Below, one piece after another: positions 53,590 to 62,285 of a stretch of 64,000 bases of DNA. Position 1 is the stretch's first letter. Every line of letters begins with the position of its first letter. The stretch is from Sphingomonas sp. PAMC 26621 (GTDB lineage Bacteria; Pseudomonadota; Alphaproteobacteria; Sphingomonadales; Sphingomonadaceae), in contig NZ_AIDW01000009.1 of NCBI RefSeq assembly GCF_000251145.1, positions 1 to 64,000 of the forward strand, in the 5' to 3' direction. A program made the position numbers and the translations under genes. The notes beneath the pieces are model-generated. The model was not told the DNA's origin. It made no database searches and saw only the letters and a program-made list of their open reading frames with translations.

Positions 53590-54576
53590 TCACGACGTCG
53601 CCTTCGCGCGTGGGTCGGTCGCCCCTTCCAGCCGTGCGTCATAGGTCAGGATCGCGTGGGGCACGATCGGGACCGAGGCATATGGCAGCGATTTGTGGAG
53701 CGTCAGCGCCCAACGATCCAGCCAACCATCGCCGTTCGGACCGACATAGGTGTCGGGGATTGCATAGGCCGGGTCGCGCATCGCGGTATCGAGCGGGACG
53801 ACGCGCAAATGCTGCGCGCGCAGGATTGCGGCGAGCTTGTCGATGCTCGCGGCATTGAGCCGGCTCGCGTGAAGCAGGAAGACGAACGCCGGCTCGCGGC
53901 CCAGCAGCGCTTGCCCGGCTTTCTGGTACCAGGGGACGATCCGCGCGGTGAAATCGAGATACGCCTGCTGGATCCGCCGCGCCTCGATAGGATCGCCCCG
54001 CGCGATCGCGTCGTCATAGGGGGCGGCGAAGCGCCAGTCCGAATTTTCCATCGTCACCGGGGCGACGCGATAGCCATGGGTCCCGAGCCATCCTTCGAAC
54101 CGCTGCCGCGTCGCCAGCGTCAGGCCGGTCTCGAGATAGGGATAGCGATACCAGCGTTCGCGCTTTCCGCGTCCGGCAAGCAGCGTGGACGTCTCCTGCG
54201 CGCCGTGCGCGACGTCCGCGATATACGCCTCGACCGGCACCGCATTGAGCGAAAGGTGCGAATAGCTGTGGTTGCCCAGGTCCATTCCCGCATCAACCCA
54301 GCGTGCGAGCAGACGGACACGCTGCGCGCGATCCGGCGCGGCAAGCTGGCGTTCGTTGACGAAGCCGGTCGCCACGTAATGCTGGCGTTTGAGTCCTGCG
54401 AGCAACGCCTCGGTGACGACCGCGCCATCCGCGGCCGACGTCATCCTGCCGAAAACAGGCAGGTCATCAAACGTCAGCGCCACGGTTCCCGCCGTGGCGG
54501 GCACTGCGGCGGCGACCAGCCCGGCGGCCGCGGCGATCCGGAGCGCCGTCCGCAGGAAACCGAATTTTGCGGACAT
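53590..54576 (-). CDS. NodB-type polysaccharide deacetylase, exported
   Basis: 328 residues from the ATG at 54576 with GGAGAAAG upstream. Signal peptide (LRTALRIAAAAGLVAAAVPATA). NodB motif 1 as VALTFDDLPVFG (Asp-Asp), motif 2 as GNHSYSHLSLN (metal His-His), motif 3 as RYPYLETG, and a late FVFLLHASRLNA. Removes acetyl groups from cell-wall or extracellular amino-sugar polymers. The downstream GH75-like gene starts 3 nt past the stop. All metal residues are present. Confidence 0.9.
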   Translation of the reverse strand: MSAKFGFLRTALRIAAAAGLVAAAVPATAGTVALTFDDLPVFGRMTSAADGAVVTEALLAGLKRQHYVATGFVNERQLAAPDRAQRVRLLARWVDAGMDLGNHSYSHLSLNAVPVEAYIADVAHGAQETSTLLAGRGKRERWYRYPYLETGLTLATRQRFEGWLGTHGYRVAPVTMENSDWRFAAPYDDAIARGDPIEARRIQQAYLDFTARIVPWYQKAGQALLGREPAFVFLLHASRLNAASIDKLAAILRAQHLRVVPLDTAMRDPAYAIPDTYVGPNGDGWLDRWALTLHKSLPYASVPIVPHAILTYDARLEGATDPRAKATS

Positions 54577-54689
54577 GAAAGCGTCTTTCTCCGCGTCAGC
54601 GGCGGGCAGGGCAGTTCCGGGGGCCTGTTGCTGCTGGCCCCCGGAACCCGGGACGACCGCCCGAGCGCCGTCAGTGCGGCGTTGGTCGC

Positions 54690-54932
54690 CTAGCGCTGCG
54701 CCGGAGTGCCCTGCTGCGCTGCCGCTGCCTTGGCTTTTTTGCTGTAATGGTGATGCGCGATCGCGCAGCCGGCTGCGGCCCCGGCAAGGGCATGATGGCC
54801 CGCATAATGGCCAGCGACGCCGCCCGCGACTGCGCCACGGATACAGCCCTTTGCGGACGCGGGCGCATCGAGCGCGATCGTGCTGCCGGCGAGGGCGAGA
54901 ACGGCAAATGCGGGGGCAAAAATCTTGTACAT
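54690..54932 (-). CDS. Small glycine-zipper-like exported protein
   Basis: 80 residues from the ATG at 54932 with GAGGGA upstream. Signal peptide (FAPAFAVLALAGSTIALDAPASA). The mature part is GCIRGAVAGGVAGHYAGHHALAG, with Gly every third to fourth position, two cysteines and a His cluster (IAHHHYSKKAK). It resembles glycine-zipper membrane or surface proteins. Function unknown. Confidence 0.75.
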   Translation of the reverse strand: MYKIFAPAFAVLALAGSTIALDAPASAKGCIRGAVAGGVAGHYAGHHALAGAAAGCAIAHHHYSKKAKAAAAQQGTPAQR

Positions 54933-55031
54933 GAAATCCCTCAACGACAATGAAGGCCGACCTTGCATCCGACGGCATGACGCGAGGGCATCACGCGCAT
55001 GAAATCGCTGTCATGCCCCTGATTCAAGGCG

Positions 55032-55709
55032 TCAGATCTTCGCGGAGTAGATCATCCGTCCCGCGCCGAGCCGCGCGAACACCTGGTCGAGATCGCCTTC
55101 GCTGACCGCGAAGCAGCCCTGGCTACGGCCGAGCTGACCGTGCGTCTTGACCATGTCGGGGTCGGCATACCATGCCGAATGCACCACCAGCGCGCGCTGC
55201 AAGGCGCGGTAGTTGGTTTCGTCGAGCCCCATCAGTCGCTGCGAGCGACCGTGTTTGCCGACGTAATAATCCCCCGTGACGAAGGCGCCTTCGCTCGACG
55301 CGTTCGAACCTTCGCTGTTGGAGAAGCGCTGGAGGTAGCCGGTGTGCGACGGATCGCTGCCGCTGCCGTGCGTGACGAGCAGCGTCGTCGCCATGCCGTT
55401 CGCCATGTCGACCATGTAGAAGCGCGGCTGCGACGAGGGCAGCGAGAAATCGGCGATCGCGATCCGGTCATGCCGCGGAATCGACGACCCGTGCTGCTGG
55501 AGCGCGGCGAGTGCCTTGCGGAGCAGTTCGGGGCGAACGACACGGCTCGAAGCGAGCGGCTGGATCGTCGCGGGGGCCGGGCCACGCGCGAAAACGGGGG
55601 CCTGCGCGCGGGCAGGAACGATCGTGGAAGCGCCGAGCAGCGCCAGGGCAGAGCCGCCAAAGGCGCGGCGCGAAAGCATAAGTGGTTGATCTTGCACGGT
55701 TTGGAACAT
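55032..55709 (-). CDS. Murein L,D-transpeptidase catalytic-domain protein (YkuD_2)
   Basis: 225 residues from the ATG at 55709 (GAGGG upstream; ATG 55679 also possible). SRRAFGGSALALLGASTIV is a Tat-type signal. The catalytic domain shows RFYMVDMANGMA, VTHGSGSDPSH, GAFVTGDYYVGKHG, ALVVHSAWYAD and the catalytic Cys in GRSQGCFAVSE. Such proteins act on peptidoglycan cross-links in the periplasm; specific activity not proven. Downstream hairpin not obvious. Confidence 0.9.
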   Translation of the reverse strand: MFQTVQDQPLMLSRRAFGGSALALLGASTIVPARAQAPVFARGPAPATIQPLASSRVVRPELLRKALAALQQHGSSIPRHDRIAIADFSLPSSQPRFYMVDMANGMATTLLVTHGSGSDPSHTGYLQRFSNSEGSNASSEGAFVTGDYYVGKHGRSQRLMGLDETNYRALQRALVVHSAWYADPDMVKTHGQLGRSQGCFAVSEGDLDQVFARLGAGRMIYSAKI

Positions 55710-55881
55710 GTCCCTCAACGTCTGTTGATGATCTTGTAGCATAAAATGGGTATCAGTGTCTTAACCGCGACCGTTCGATCCGGCCGAAACGGGGGTTCCA
55801 TCCCGACTCCTGGGCAGTTCGTCGCAAAGCGGCACAGAACGACCGAGGAGTGACCGGAAAGCACGAGAATCGCAGACGGTC

Positions 55882-57156
55882 TCAGTCGTCCGCCTCGGCC
55901 GGCGCCCACAATCGGTGCGCGTCAATCCGCAGTTTCGCGACCGCGCGCGCGGCGCGCGCGCGGGCTTCTGCCTCGATTTTCTCGGCATCGCGGAGCTGGC
56001 GCTGGGCGTAGAGCAGGGCCGACAGGTCGACCCCACCGAGCTTCCGGCCATCCTCGAGCTTCGCCATCGCCGCCCGCGCCGCCGTCACCGCGCGCTGCGC
56101 GGACTCGAGCAGCGCATAGCCGGTGCGCGCCTGCACCAGATCGGTATCCGCAGTCGCAAGAATCTCCCGCCGGACGCGCGCGAGTGCCTGGTCCGCCGCG
56201 CCCGCTTCGCCGATCGCCTGGTCGACCGCCGGTTTGCGGAAGCGTCCGCCGAACGGAACCACGCCGACCACGCCGACGCCGACCTCGAGCCCGCCCCGTT
56301 CGCTGAATGCGCGCCCGCCAACCGACGGATCGGCATGCCGTTCGAGCCGAGCGCGTTCGGCAAGCGCGTGATATTGCTGCGCAGTCGCCTCGGCCGCGCG
56401 GATCTCGTGGCTGTCGCCGAGGATATCGTCGCGCCAGCCCGCAAGCTGCGTCGGCGTCGCGTGGATCGGCTGCGGCGTTGGTATCTCGGTCGGCAGGTCG
56501 AGCGTCGGATAGGATGCGCGCAGCATCGCCGCCGCCGCCGCCTCGGCGCCGCTCGCGTCAGCGAGTTCGCTCCGCGCGGTCTCCAGCTCGAGCGTCGCGC
56601 GGTCCGCATCGAGGCGGCTCGCGTCCTTGTAGCGGACCTGCAACGCGATCCCGGCGGAAATGCGCTGCTGCACGTCGATCGCGCGCTGCGCGATCGTCAC
56701 GCGTTCGTGTGCGGCGAGCCAGTCGAACCATTGGCTCGACAGCGTCAGCGCCGCCTGATGCCGCGCGTCCGCGAACATGTTGCGCGCCGCCTTGATCTCA
56801 TACCCGCCCGCCGCGCGATCGAGCGAGGCCTTGCCGGGGAGGCGGAACGGCTTGAGCACGGTGACGTCGAATTCGTTGTACGTCGTCTCGTTGGTCACGC
56901 GGCGGCGGACATAGGAGCCGGTCGCGGTGAATTCGTGCGGGCCTGCGCTCAGCACGCCGGCATGGCCGCGCGCGGCGTCGACACGGGCCGCCGCCTCGCG
57001 GACCGAAGGACTGTTGTCGAGCGCGTCCGACACCGCCGCCAGCGGGGGCAGTGCGGCGTCGGCAGGGTCGATCACCTGCGTCGGCATCGCGGGCGCGGCG
57101 GTCTGGGCGAGCGCCGGAGTAGCAACGCACAGCAGCAAGGCAAAGCGCAGGGTCAT
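55882..57156 (-). CDS. TolC-family outer-membrane efflux protein of the metal RND system
   Basis: 424 residues. Signal peptide (RFALLLCVATPALA-Q). Two OEP repeats: about 35-210 (VREAAARVDAARGHAGVLS, AALTLSSQWFDWLAAHERV) and 225-415 (LGDSHEIRAAEATAQQYHALAE, ARTGYALLESAQRAV). These are typical long coiled helices of CzcC-type channels. ATGA overlap with the DUF3240 gene places it last in the efflux operon. Confidence 0.9.
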   Translation of the reverse strand: MTLRFALLLCVATPALAQTAAPAMPTQVIDPADAALPPLAAVSDALDNSPSVREAAARVDAARGHAGVLSAGPHEFTATGSYVRRRVTNETTYNEFDVTVLKPFRLPGKASLDRAAGGYEIKAARNMFADARHQAALTLSSQWFDWLAAHERVTIAQRAIDVQQRISAGIALQVRYKDASRLDADRATLELETARSELADASGAEAAAAAMLRASYPTLDLPTEIPTPQPIHATPTQLAGWRDDILGDSHEIRAAEATAQQYHALAERARLERHADPSVGGRAFSERGGLEVGVGVVGVVPFGGRFRKPAVDQAIGEAGAADQALARVRREILATADTDLVQARTGYALLESAQRAVTAARAAMAKLEDGRKLGGVDLSALLYAQRQLRDAEKIEAEARARAARAVAKLRIDAHRLWAPAEADD

Positions 57157-57428
57157 GACTGCGCCGCCACATCGATCGCATGCCAGACGGTGCCGTCCTC
57201 GACGACGTCACGGACGGCATCGAGCGCCGAATCGTCTCCGAGAAAACGCAGCGCGGTCCGTTTCCGGCGACCCGTCACGCGTTCGCGGACGCTGGCGTCC
57301 TTAAGGCTCTCGGGCGCGATCTCGATCGGCTGGAGCGTGATCCACGTGTCGATCCCGTGGTCGCGGAGCGCGTCCACCAGCGCATCGGCGTCGTCCGGCG
57401 CACACAGAATCTCGATCAGCAAGGTCAT
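57153..57428 (-). CDS. DUF3240-family PII-like small protein
   Basis: 91 residues: MTLLIEILCAPDDADALVDAL then RERVTGRRKRTALRFLGDDS, a ferredoxin-like fold related to PII. DUF3240 proteins occur inside czc/cus-type efflux operons and may sense or buffer metal or nucleotide; no function is established. Overlaps both neighbours by 4 nt. Confidence 0.8.
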   Translation of the reverse strand: MTLLIEILCAPDDADALVDALRDHGIDTWITLQPIEIAPESLKDASVRERVTGRRKRTALRFLGDDSALDAVRDVVEDGTVWHAIDVAAQS

Positions 57429-60400
57429 GCCTTCGCCTCCCCGAAGCGTTCGTACAGGATCGGCAAAAGGATCAGCGTCAGCAAGGTCGAGGTGATCAGC
57501 CCGCCGATCACGACGATCGCGAGCGGCCGCTGGATCTCCGACCCCGGTCCGGTCGCGAACAGGACGGGGACGAGCCCGATCGCGGTGATCGTCGCGGTCA
57601 TCAGCACCGGGCGCAACCGCCGCTCCGCGCCGTCACGGACCGCATCGTGCAGGTCGCGGCCGTCGTCGCGCAGGTCGCGGATGTGCGAGACCATCACCAG
57701 CCCGTTGAGCACCGCGATCCCGAGCAAGGCGATGAAGCCGACCGAGGCGGGCACCGAGAGATAGCTGCCGGTGATGAGCAAGGCGACGATCCCGCCGACC
57801 ATCGCGAACGGAATGTTGGCGAGGATCAACATCGACGCGCGGAGCGATCGCAGCGTCAGGAACAGCACCAGCAGGATAAGCGCGAGCGCGATCGGGATGA
57901 CGATCATCAGCCGCTGCGACGCGCGCCGCTGGTTCTCGAACTGCCCGCCCCAGACAAAGTGATAGCCGCCCGGCAATTTGACCTGCTGCTGCGCCTTCTG
58001 CTGCACTTCCTGGACGAAGCCGACCAGATCGCGCCCGGTCACCGATGCCTGCACCAGCGCATAGCGTTGCCCGTCTTCATGCGTGATCAGCACCGGGCCA
58101 TCCTTCCGCGAGAGGTGCGCGAGGTCGCTGACATGCGCGAGCGTACCGGTGGGCGAACGGACCAGCAGGTCCTCGAACGCGGTCGGGTTCTGGCGGATGT
58201 CGTCGTTGCCGCGGATCGTGATCGGCACGCGCCGCTGCCCGATCCGCGCGACGCCCGCATCGAGCCCCTCGAGCTGCGCGCGCAACGCGTCCTGCACGTC
58301 CGACACCGGGATCCCGGCGTTGCCAGCCGCCAGCCGGTCGATCCCGAGCTCGAGATAATTGACGTGATCCTCGGCGAGCGTCTGGACGTCGGTCGCGCCT
58401 TTGGTCGCCTGCAGCAGCGCCTTCATCTTGCCGGCGATCGCCGCGAGTTGTTCATTGTTGGTCCCGAAGATCTTGAGCGCGAGGTCGCCACGCGACCCGG
58501 TCAGCATCTCGGACACGCGCATCTCGATCGGCTGGGTGAAGCTCGGTTCGATCCCGGGCAGCCCCGCCATCGCGCCACGCATCTGCGTGACGAGCCACTC
58601 CTTGTCGCCCTTGCGCCAATCGCCGCGGGGTTTCAGCGTGACGTAGCTGTCGGTCTCGTTGAGCCCCATCGGATCAAGCCCGATCTGGTCCGAGCCGGTG
58701 CGCGAGACGATGTTGGTCACCTCGGGCACCGCCGCCATCACCGCGCGCTGCGCCGCCATGTCGTCGGCGAGGCTGTGGTCGAGCCCGATCGAGGGCAGCT
58801 TGGTGAGCTGCATCACGACCGAACCCTCGTCGAGCGTCGGCATGAAGGTCTTGCCGACCATCAGATATGCCGCGACCGCGACCGCGAGCAGCACCGCCGC
58901 GCCGATCCCGACGATCGCCTTGTGTCCGAATGCGGCGTCGAGCGCCTTGGTGTACGCCGGACGGACGCGGCGCATCACCCAGGGTTCGTGGTCGGCATCC
59001 GAATGGGCCTTGAGCCCATAGGAACCGAGCACCGGCACCAGCGTCAGCGCGACCAGCAGCGACCCGACCAGCGCGAACACGATCGTCAGCGCGACGGGGG
59101 CGAACAGCTTGCCCTCGAGCCCTTGCAGCGACAGCAGCGGCAGGAACACCAGCGCGATGATCACTATCCCCGCGCTGACCGGGGCGATCACCTCGCCGAC
59201 CGCGACGAAGATGCGGTTGAGGCGGCGTTCGGGGGGCAGGTCCGGGTCGGCGAGCCGCTCGACGATATTCTCGACCACCACGACCGAGCCATCGACCAGC
59301 AGCCCGATCGCGATCGCCAGCCCGCCGAGGCTCATCAGGTTCGCGGTCACGCCGAACCCGCGCATCAGCATGAAAGTGATCAGCGTCGCGAGCGGGAGCG
59401 TCACCGCGACGATCAACGCGGCGCGCCAGTCCCCGAGGAAGATCAGCAACAGCACCAGCACGATCACGGTCGCTTCGAGCAGCGCCTCCTGCACGGTCGA
59501 TACCGCGCTATGGATAAGCTCGGAGCGATCGTAGAACACCTTGAGCCGCGTGCCCTTGGGGAGCGTGACGCCCGCGAGCTTGGTCCGTACGGCCTCCACG
59601 ACCCGGCTCGCATCCGCGCCTTTCAACGCGATGACGATCCCCTCGACCGCTTCACTCTTGCCCGCCTGCGTCACCGCGCCGTAGCGGGTCAGGCTCCCGG
59701 TCACGACCTGCGCGACATCGCCGACGCGGGTGATGCCGGTCGGGCCCGACTTGACGACGATCTGCGCGATGTCCTCGGGCGCCTCGACCGCGCCGGTCGC
59801 GCGGACGATCAGCGCTTCCTCGCCTTCGCTCAGGCGGCCCGCGCCGTCGTTGCGGTTGTTCTTGTCGATCGCGTCCTTGAGGTCGGAAATCGTGATCCCC
59901 GCCGCCGCCAGCGCATTCGCATCGGGCTTGATCTCGAAACTCTCCGCGAGGCCGCCAAGCGCATTGACGTCGGCGACGCCCGGTACGGTGCGCAAGGCTG
60001 GGCGGATCGTCCAGTCGAGCAGCGTCCGCTTCTCGGTCAGCGACAGCGGCCCCTCGATCGTGAACATGTAGACGTCGCTGAGCGGCGTCGAAATCGGCGC
60101 GAGTCCGCCGGTGACCCCGGGGGGCAGGTCCGCCATCACGCCGGTCAGCCGTTCCGCCACCTGCTGGCGCGCCCAGTAGATGTCGGTGCCTTCCTGGAAA
60201 TCGATCGTGACGTCGGCGATCGCATATTTCGCGGTCGAGCGGAGCGTCGCCTGTTTCGGAATACCGAGCATCTCGGTCTCGATCGGCGTGACGACGCGAG
60301 TCTCGACCTCCTCCGGCGTCATCCCGGGCGCCTTCAGGATCATCTTGACCTGGGTCGACGAAATGTCGGGATAGGCGTCAATCGGGAGCGAACGATACGC

Positions 60401-60487
60401 CATCACGCCGAGCGCGACGAGGATCGCCGCGAGCGCGATGACCGCAAGCCGCGCCGACAGCGCCCAGGCAACCAGCGACCGCAGCAT
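57425..60487 (-). CDS. Heavy-metal-type RND efflux pump (CzcA/CusA family)
   Basis: 1020 residues, 12 transmembrane helices in two halves with large periplasmic loops. N terminus VAWALSARLAVIALAAILVAL and HME signature LPIDAYPDISSTQVK. Helix 4 reads LAIAIGLLVDGSVVVVEN: the Asp of zinc/cobalt pumps (DFG) is replaced by Ala (AIAIG), as in CusA-like and some other HME classes, while VDG Asp and EN Glu are kept. Proton-driven periplasmic/cytoplasmic metal export. Metal not assigned. Overlaps adaptor and DUF3240 genes. Confidence 0.93.
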   Translation of the reverse strand: MLRSLVAWALSARLAVIALAAILVALGVMAYRSLPIDAYPDISSTQVKMILKAPGMTPEEVETRVVTPIETEMLGIPKQATLRSTAKYAIADVTIDFQEGTDIYWARQQVAERLTGVMADLPPGVTGGLAPISTPLSDVYMFTIEGPLSLTEKRTLLDWTIRPALRTVPGVADVNALGGLAESFEIKPDANALAAAGITISDLKDAIDKNNRNDGAGRLSEGEEALIVRATGAVEAPEDIAQIVVKSGPTGITRVGDVAQVVTGSLTRYGAVTQAGKSEAVEGIVIALKGADASRVVEAVRTKLAGVTLPKGTRLKVFYDRSELIHSAVSTVQEALLEATVIVLVLLLIFLGDWRAALIVAVTLPLATLITFMLMRGFGVTANLMSLGGLAIAIGLLVDGSVVVVENIVERLADPDLPPERRLNRIFVAVGEVIAPVSAGIVIIALVFLPLLSLQGLEGKLFAPVALTIVFALVGSLLVALTLVPVLGSYGLKAHSDADHEPWVMRRVRPAYTKALDAAFGHKAIVGIGAAVLLAVAVAAYLMVGKTFMPTLDEGSVVMQLTKLPSIGLDHSLADDMAAQRAVMAAVPEVTNIVSRTGSDQIGLDPMGLNETDSYVTLKPRGDWRKGDKEWLVTQMRGAMAGLPGIEPSFTQPIEMRVSEMLTGSRGDLALKIFGTNNEQLAAIAGKMKALLQATKGATDVQTLAEDHVNYLELGIDRLAAGNAGIPVSDVQDALRAQLEGLDAGVARIGQRRVPITIRGNDDIRQNPTAFEDLLVRSPTGTLAHVSDLAHLSRKDGPVLITHEDGQRYALVQASVTGRDLVGFVQEVQQKAQQQVKLPGGYHFVWGGQFENQRRASQRLMIVIPIALALILLVLFLTLRSLRASMLILANIPFAMVGGIVALLITGSYLSVPASVGFIALLGIAVLNGLVMVSHIRDLRDDGRDLHDAVRDGAERRLRPVLMTATITAIGLVPVLFATGPGSEIQRPLAIVVIGGLITSTLLTLILLPILYERFGEAKA

Positions 60488-61566
60488 CAGCGCTTGGTCA
60501 CCAGCGACTTGAGTTCGGTGACGCCGGTGGTGGCGACCGTCTCGCCGCGGTCGAGCCCGCTTGCGATGACGGCGCGCTGCGCGTTGCGCCCGGCGATCCG
60601 GACCTCTCGCGGCACATAGCCGCGCGGCGTTACTACGAACACGAACCAGCGACCCTTGTAGCTGGTGACCGCGCCCGCGGGCACCTGCACCGCGCCCGCC
60701 GGGGGCGGGGCGAGGACGGTCGCCGACAGCGCGCGCCCGAGCACGATTCCGGGGCCGCCGGGGATCGTCGCGCCGATCGACAGCGACCGGGTCGCGGGGT
60801 CGACCGTGGTGCCGACCGCGACGATCTTGCCCGAGACATTGGGGGCGACCGCGATCCGCATGCCCGTGCGGACCTGCCCGGCATAGCGTTCGGGCAATTG
60901 CGCGGTGAGCGCATATTGGCCGGACGCGTCGATCACGAACGGCGCGGCCATCCCGTCGAGCGTCCCGCCCGCCTGGATCGCTATGCTGCTGACCGTCCCG
61001 GCGATCGGCGCGCGGAGCGTGTAGGTGCCCGAGCGCCCGTCCGCGCCACCGAGCGCGAGGATTCGGGCATTTTCGGTCGCGACGGTGCGCGCTTCATAAG
61101 CAGCGGAGTTGGCTTCCTCCGAGCGCGCCTCGGCGATGACGCCCGCGCGCGCGAGTGCGGCGGTGCGCGCGGCGGTCGACCCGGCCAACTGTGCGCGGGC
61201 GCGGGCACGCGCGAGCTCGGCGCCGGTCTGGAGGACCTCGCGGCTCATCACCACCGCAAGCGGCTGGCCCGCGCGGACCTTCTGGCCCTGGACGACGTAG
61301 ATCTGGCGGACGATCCCCGCGAACGGGGCGGCGACCGCGCGCCGCGCACCCAGTGGCGGCTGGACCGTCGCGGGGACGATCGCGACCGGCATGTCGGCAG
61401 CGGGTTCGGCCCGTGCCGTGCGGATCGCGAGCGCCTTGGTCTGCTGCGGCGACAAATGGACCACCGGCACCGTCGCGGCGCAGGATACCAGCGCAGTGCC
61501 GATCAGCCCGGTCATGCGCAGGTGGCATCGGCGCAGGCCAAGAAACGGTTCGAATCTGGAAATCAT
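60487..61566 (-). CDS. RND periplasmic adaptor (membrane fusion protein)
   Basis: 359 residues from the ATG at 61566 with CAGGA upstream. N-terminal hydrophobic part with a possible lipobox (ALVSC). Lipoyl-like domain (VAAPFAGIVRQIYVVQGQKVRAGQPL ... TYTLRAPIAGTVSSIAIQAGG, read in two halves), alpha hairpin, beta-barrel (VRTGMRIAVAPNVSGKIVAVG) and C-terminal domain. Metal-binding His-rich tail of some CzcB proteins is absent. First gene of the efflux operon; links pump to outer-membrane channel. Confidence 0.9.
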   Translation of the reverse strand: MISRFEPFLGLRRCHLRMTGLIGTALVSCAATVPVVHLSPQQTKALAIRTARAEPAADMPVAIVPATVQPPLGARRAVAAPFAGIVRQIYVVQGQKVRAGQPLAVVMSREVLQTGAELARARARAQLAGSTAARTAALARAGVIAEARSEEANSAAYEARTVATENARILALGGADGRSGTYTLRAPIAGTVSSIAIQAGGTLDGMAAPFVIDASGQYALTAQLPERYAGQVRTGMRIAVAPNVSGKIVAVGTTVDPATRSLSIGATIPGGPGIVLGRALSATVLAPPPAGAVQVPAGAVTSYKGRWFVFVVTPRGYVPREVRIAGRNAQRAVIASGLDRGETVATTGVTELKSLVTKR

Positions 61567-61734
61567 CGGAATCCTGTCTCCCGCACCAACCCGCGAGATT
61601 GCGACCCCCTATCCTTATCCCCTAGCGCGGTCGCGTTAATTGGCGTCAACATAATGAACCAGAGTTCATGGTTCGAAGCGTCCCCTCACCGTAGCGCGGG
61701 CGGCGGCGATGGACCTCCGCGATCTAGCAACATT

Positions 61735-61755
61735 TCATTACACACCTTGTAAATG
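61735..61755. promoter_or_regulatory. Palindrome upstream of the MarR gene (candidate operator)
   Basis: CATTACACACCTTGTAAATG: TTACA and TGTAA inverted around CACCT, about 48 nt before the MarR ATG. MarR proteins bind such palindromes near their own promoter. Autoregulation is inferred; it might also serve the divergent RND operon. Confidence 0.5.
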
Positions 61756-61802
61756 TCTTCTCGCGCTGTATCTGCACGTGCAGTTAATGAGGACGAAGAC
61801 AG

Positions 61803-62285
61803 ATGGCGGTGTTCAACGTCGAGGATTGCGCGGCAAGCCGTGCACCGGGGCGGCTGTTGCGGCGGCTCGACAAGACGATGTCGGCCTATGTCGAATCGCG
61901 GATCGCCGGGCGCGAGTTGACCTATCAGCAATGGGTCGCGCTCAAGGTCGTGCGGGACGGGATGGTCGGCAACGCGGGCGAACTTGCGCGCGAGCTCGGG
62001 CTCACCACGGGCGCGACGACCCGGCTGATCGACGTGCTCGAGACGCGCGGCCTGATGGTGCGCGACCGTAGCGGGGAGGATCGCCGCGTCGTGCGATTGG
62101 TAACGACCGAACGGGGCGCCGCGACCGTCGAAAAATTGCAAGGCAACGTCGTTTCGGCCTGGAACGAGGTGATGGCCGAATTCAGCCAGACCGACGCAGA
62201 GGCCTTCGTCGACATGCTCGCGCGCGTGCTTGCCGTTGCCGAACGCGTGGCGGGCGATGCCCCGCTCGCGGAGGTGGTGCAGTGA
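61803..62285 (+). CDS. MarR-family transcriptional regulator
   Basis: 160 residues. Winged helix: LTYQQWVALKVVRDGMVG, GELARELGLTTGATTRLIDVLE (recognition helix), then the wing RDRSGEDRRVVRLVTTERG. N- and C-terminal helices for dimerisation. GTGA overlap with the NodT gene shows an operon with the efflux genes it probably represses. Ligand unknown (likely a phenolic or antibiotic-type inducer by family habit). Confidence 0.93.
   Translation: MAVFNVEDCAASRAPGRLLRRLDKTMSAYVESRIAGRELTYQQWVALKVVRDGMVGNAGELARELGLTTGATTRLIDVLETRGLMVRDRSGEDRRVVRLVTTERGAATVEKLQGNVVSAWNEVMAEFSQTDAEAFVDMLARVLAVAERVAGDAPLAEVVQ

Noticed and set aside
57647..60619. A 990-codon open frame opposite the RND pump gene
   Set aside because: High-GC antisense shadow: composition is Arg/Asp/His-rich, with no family motifs, while the minus strand encodes an unmistakable RND pump. 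The same reasoning removes the long frames opposite sdaA, GH3, the cytochromes and the TonB receptor.
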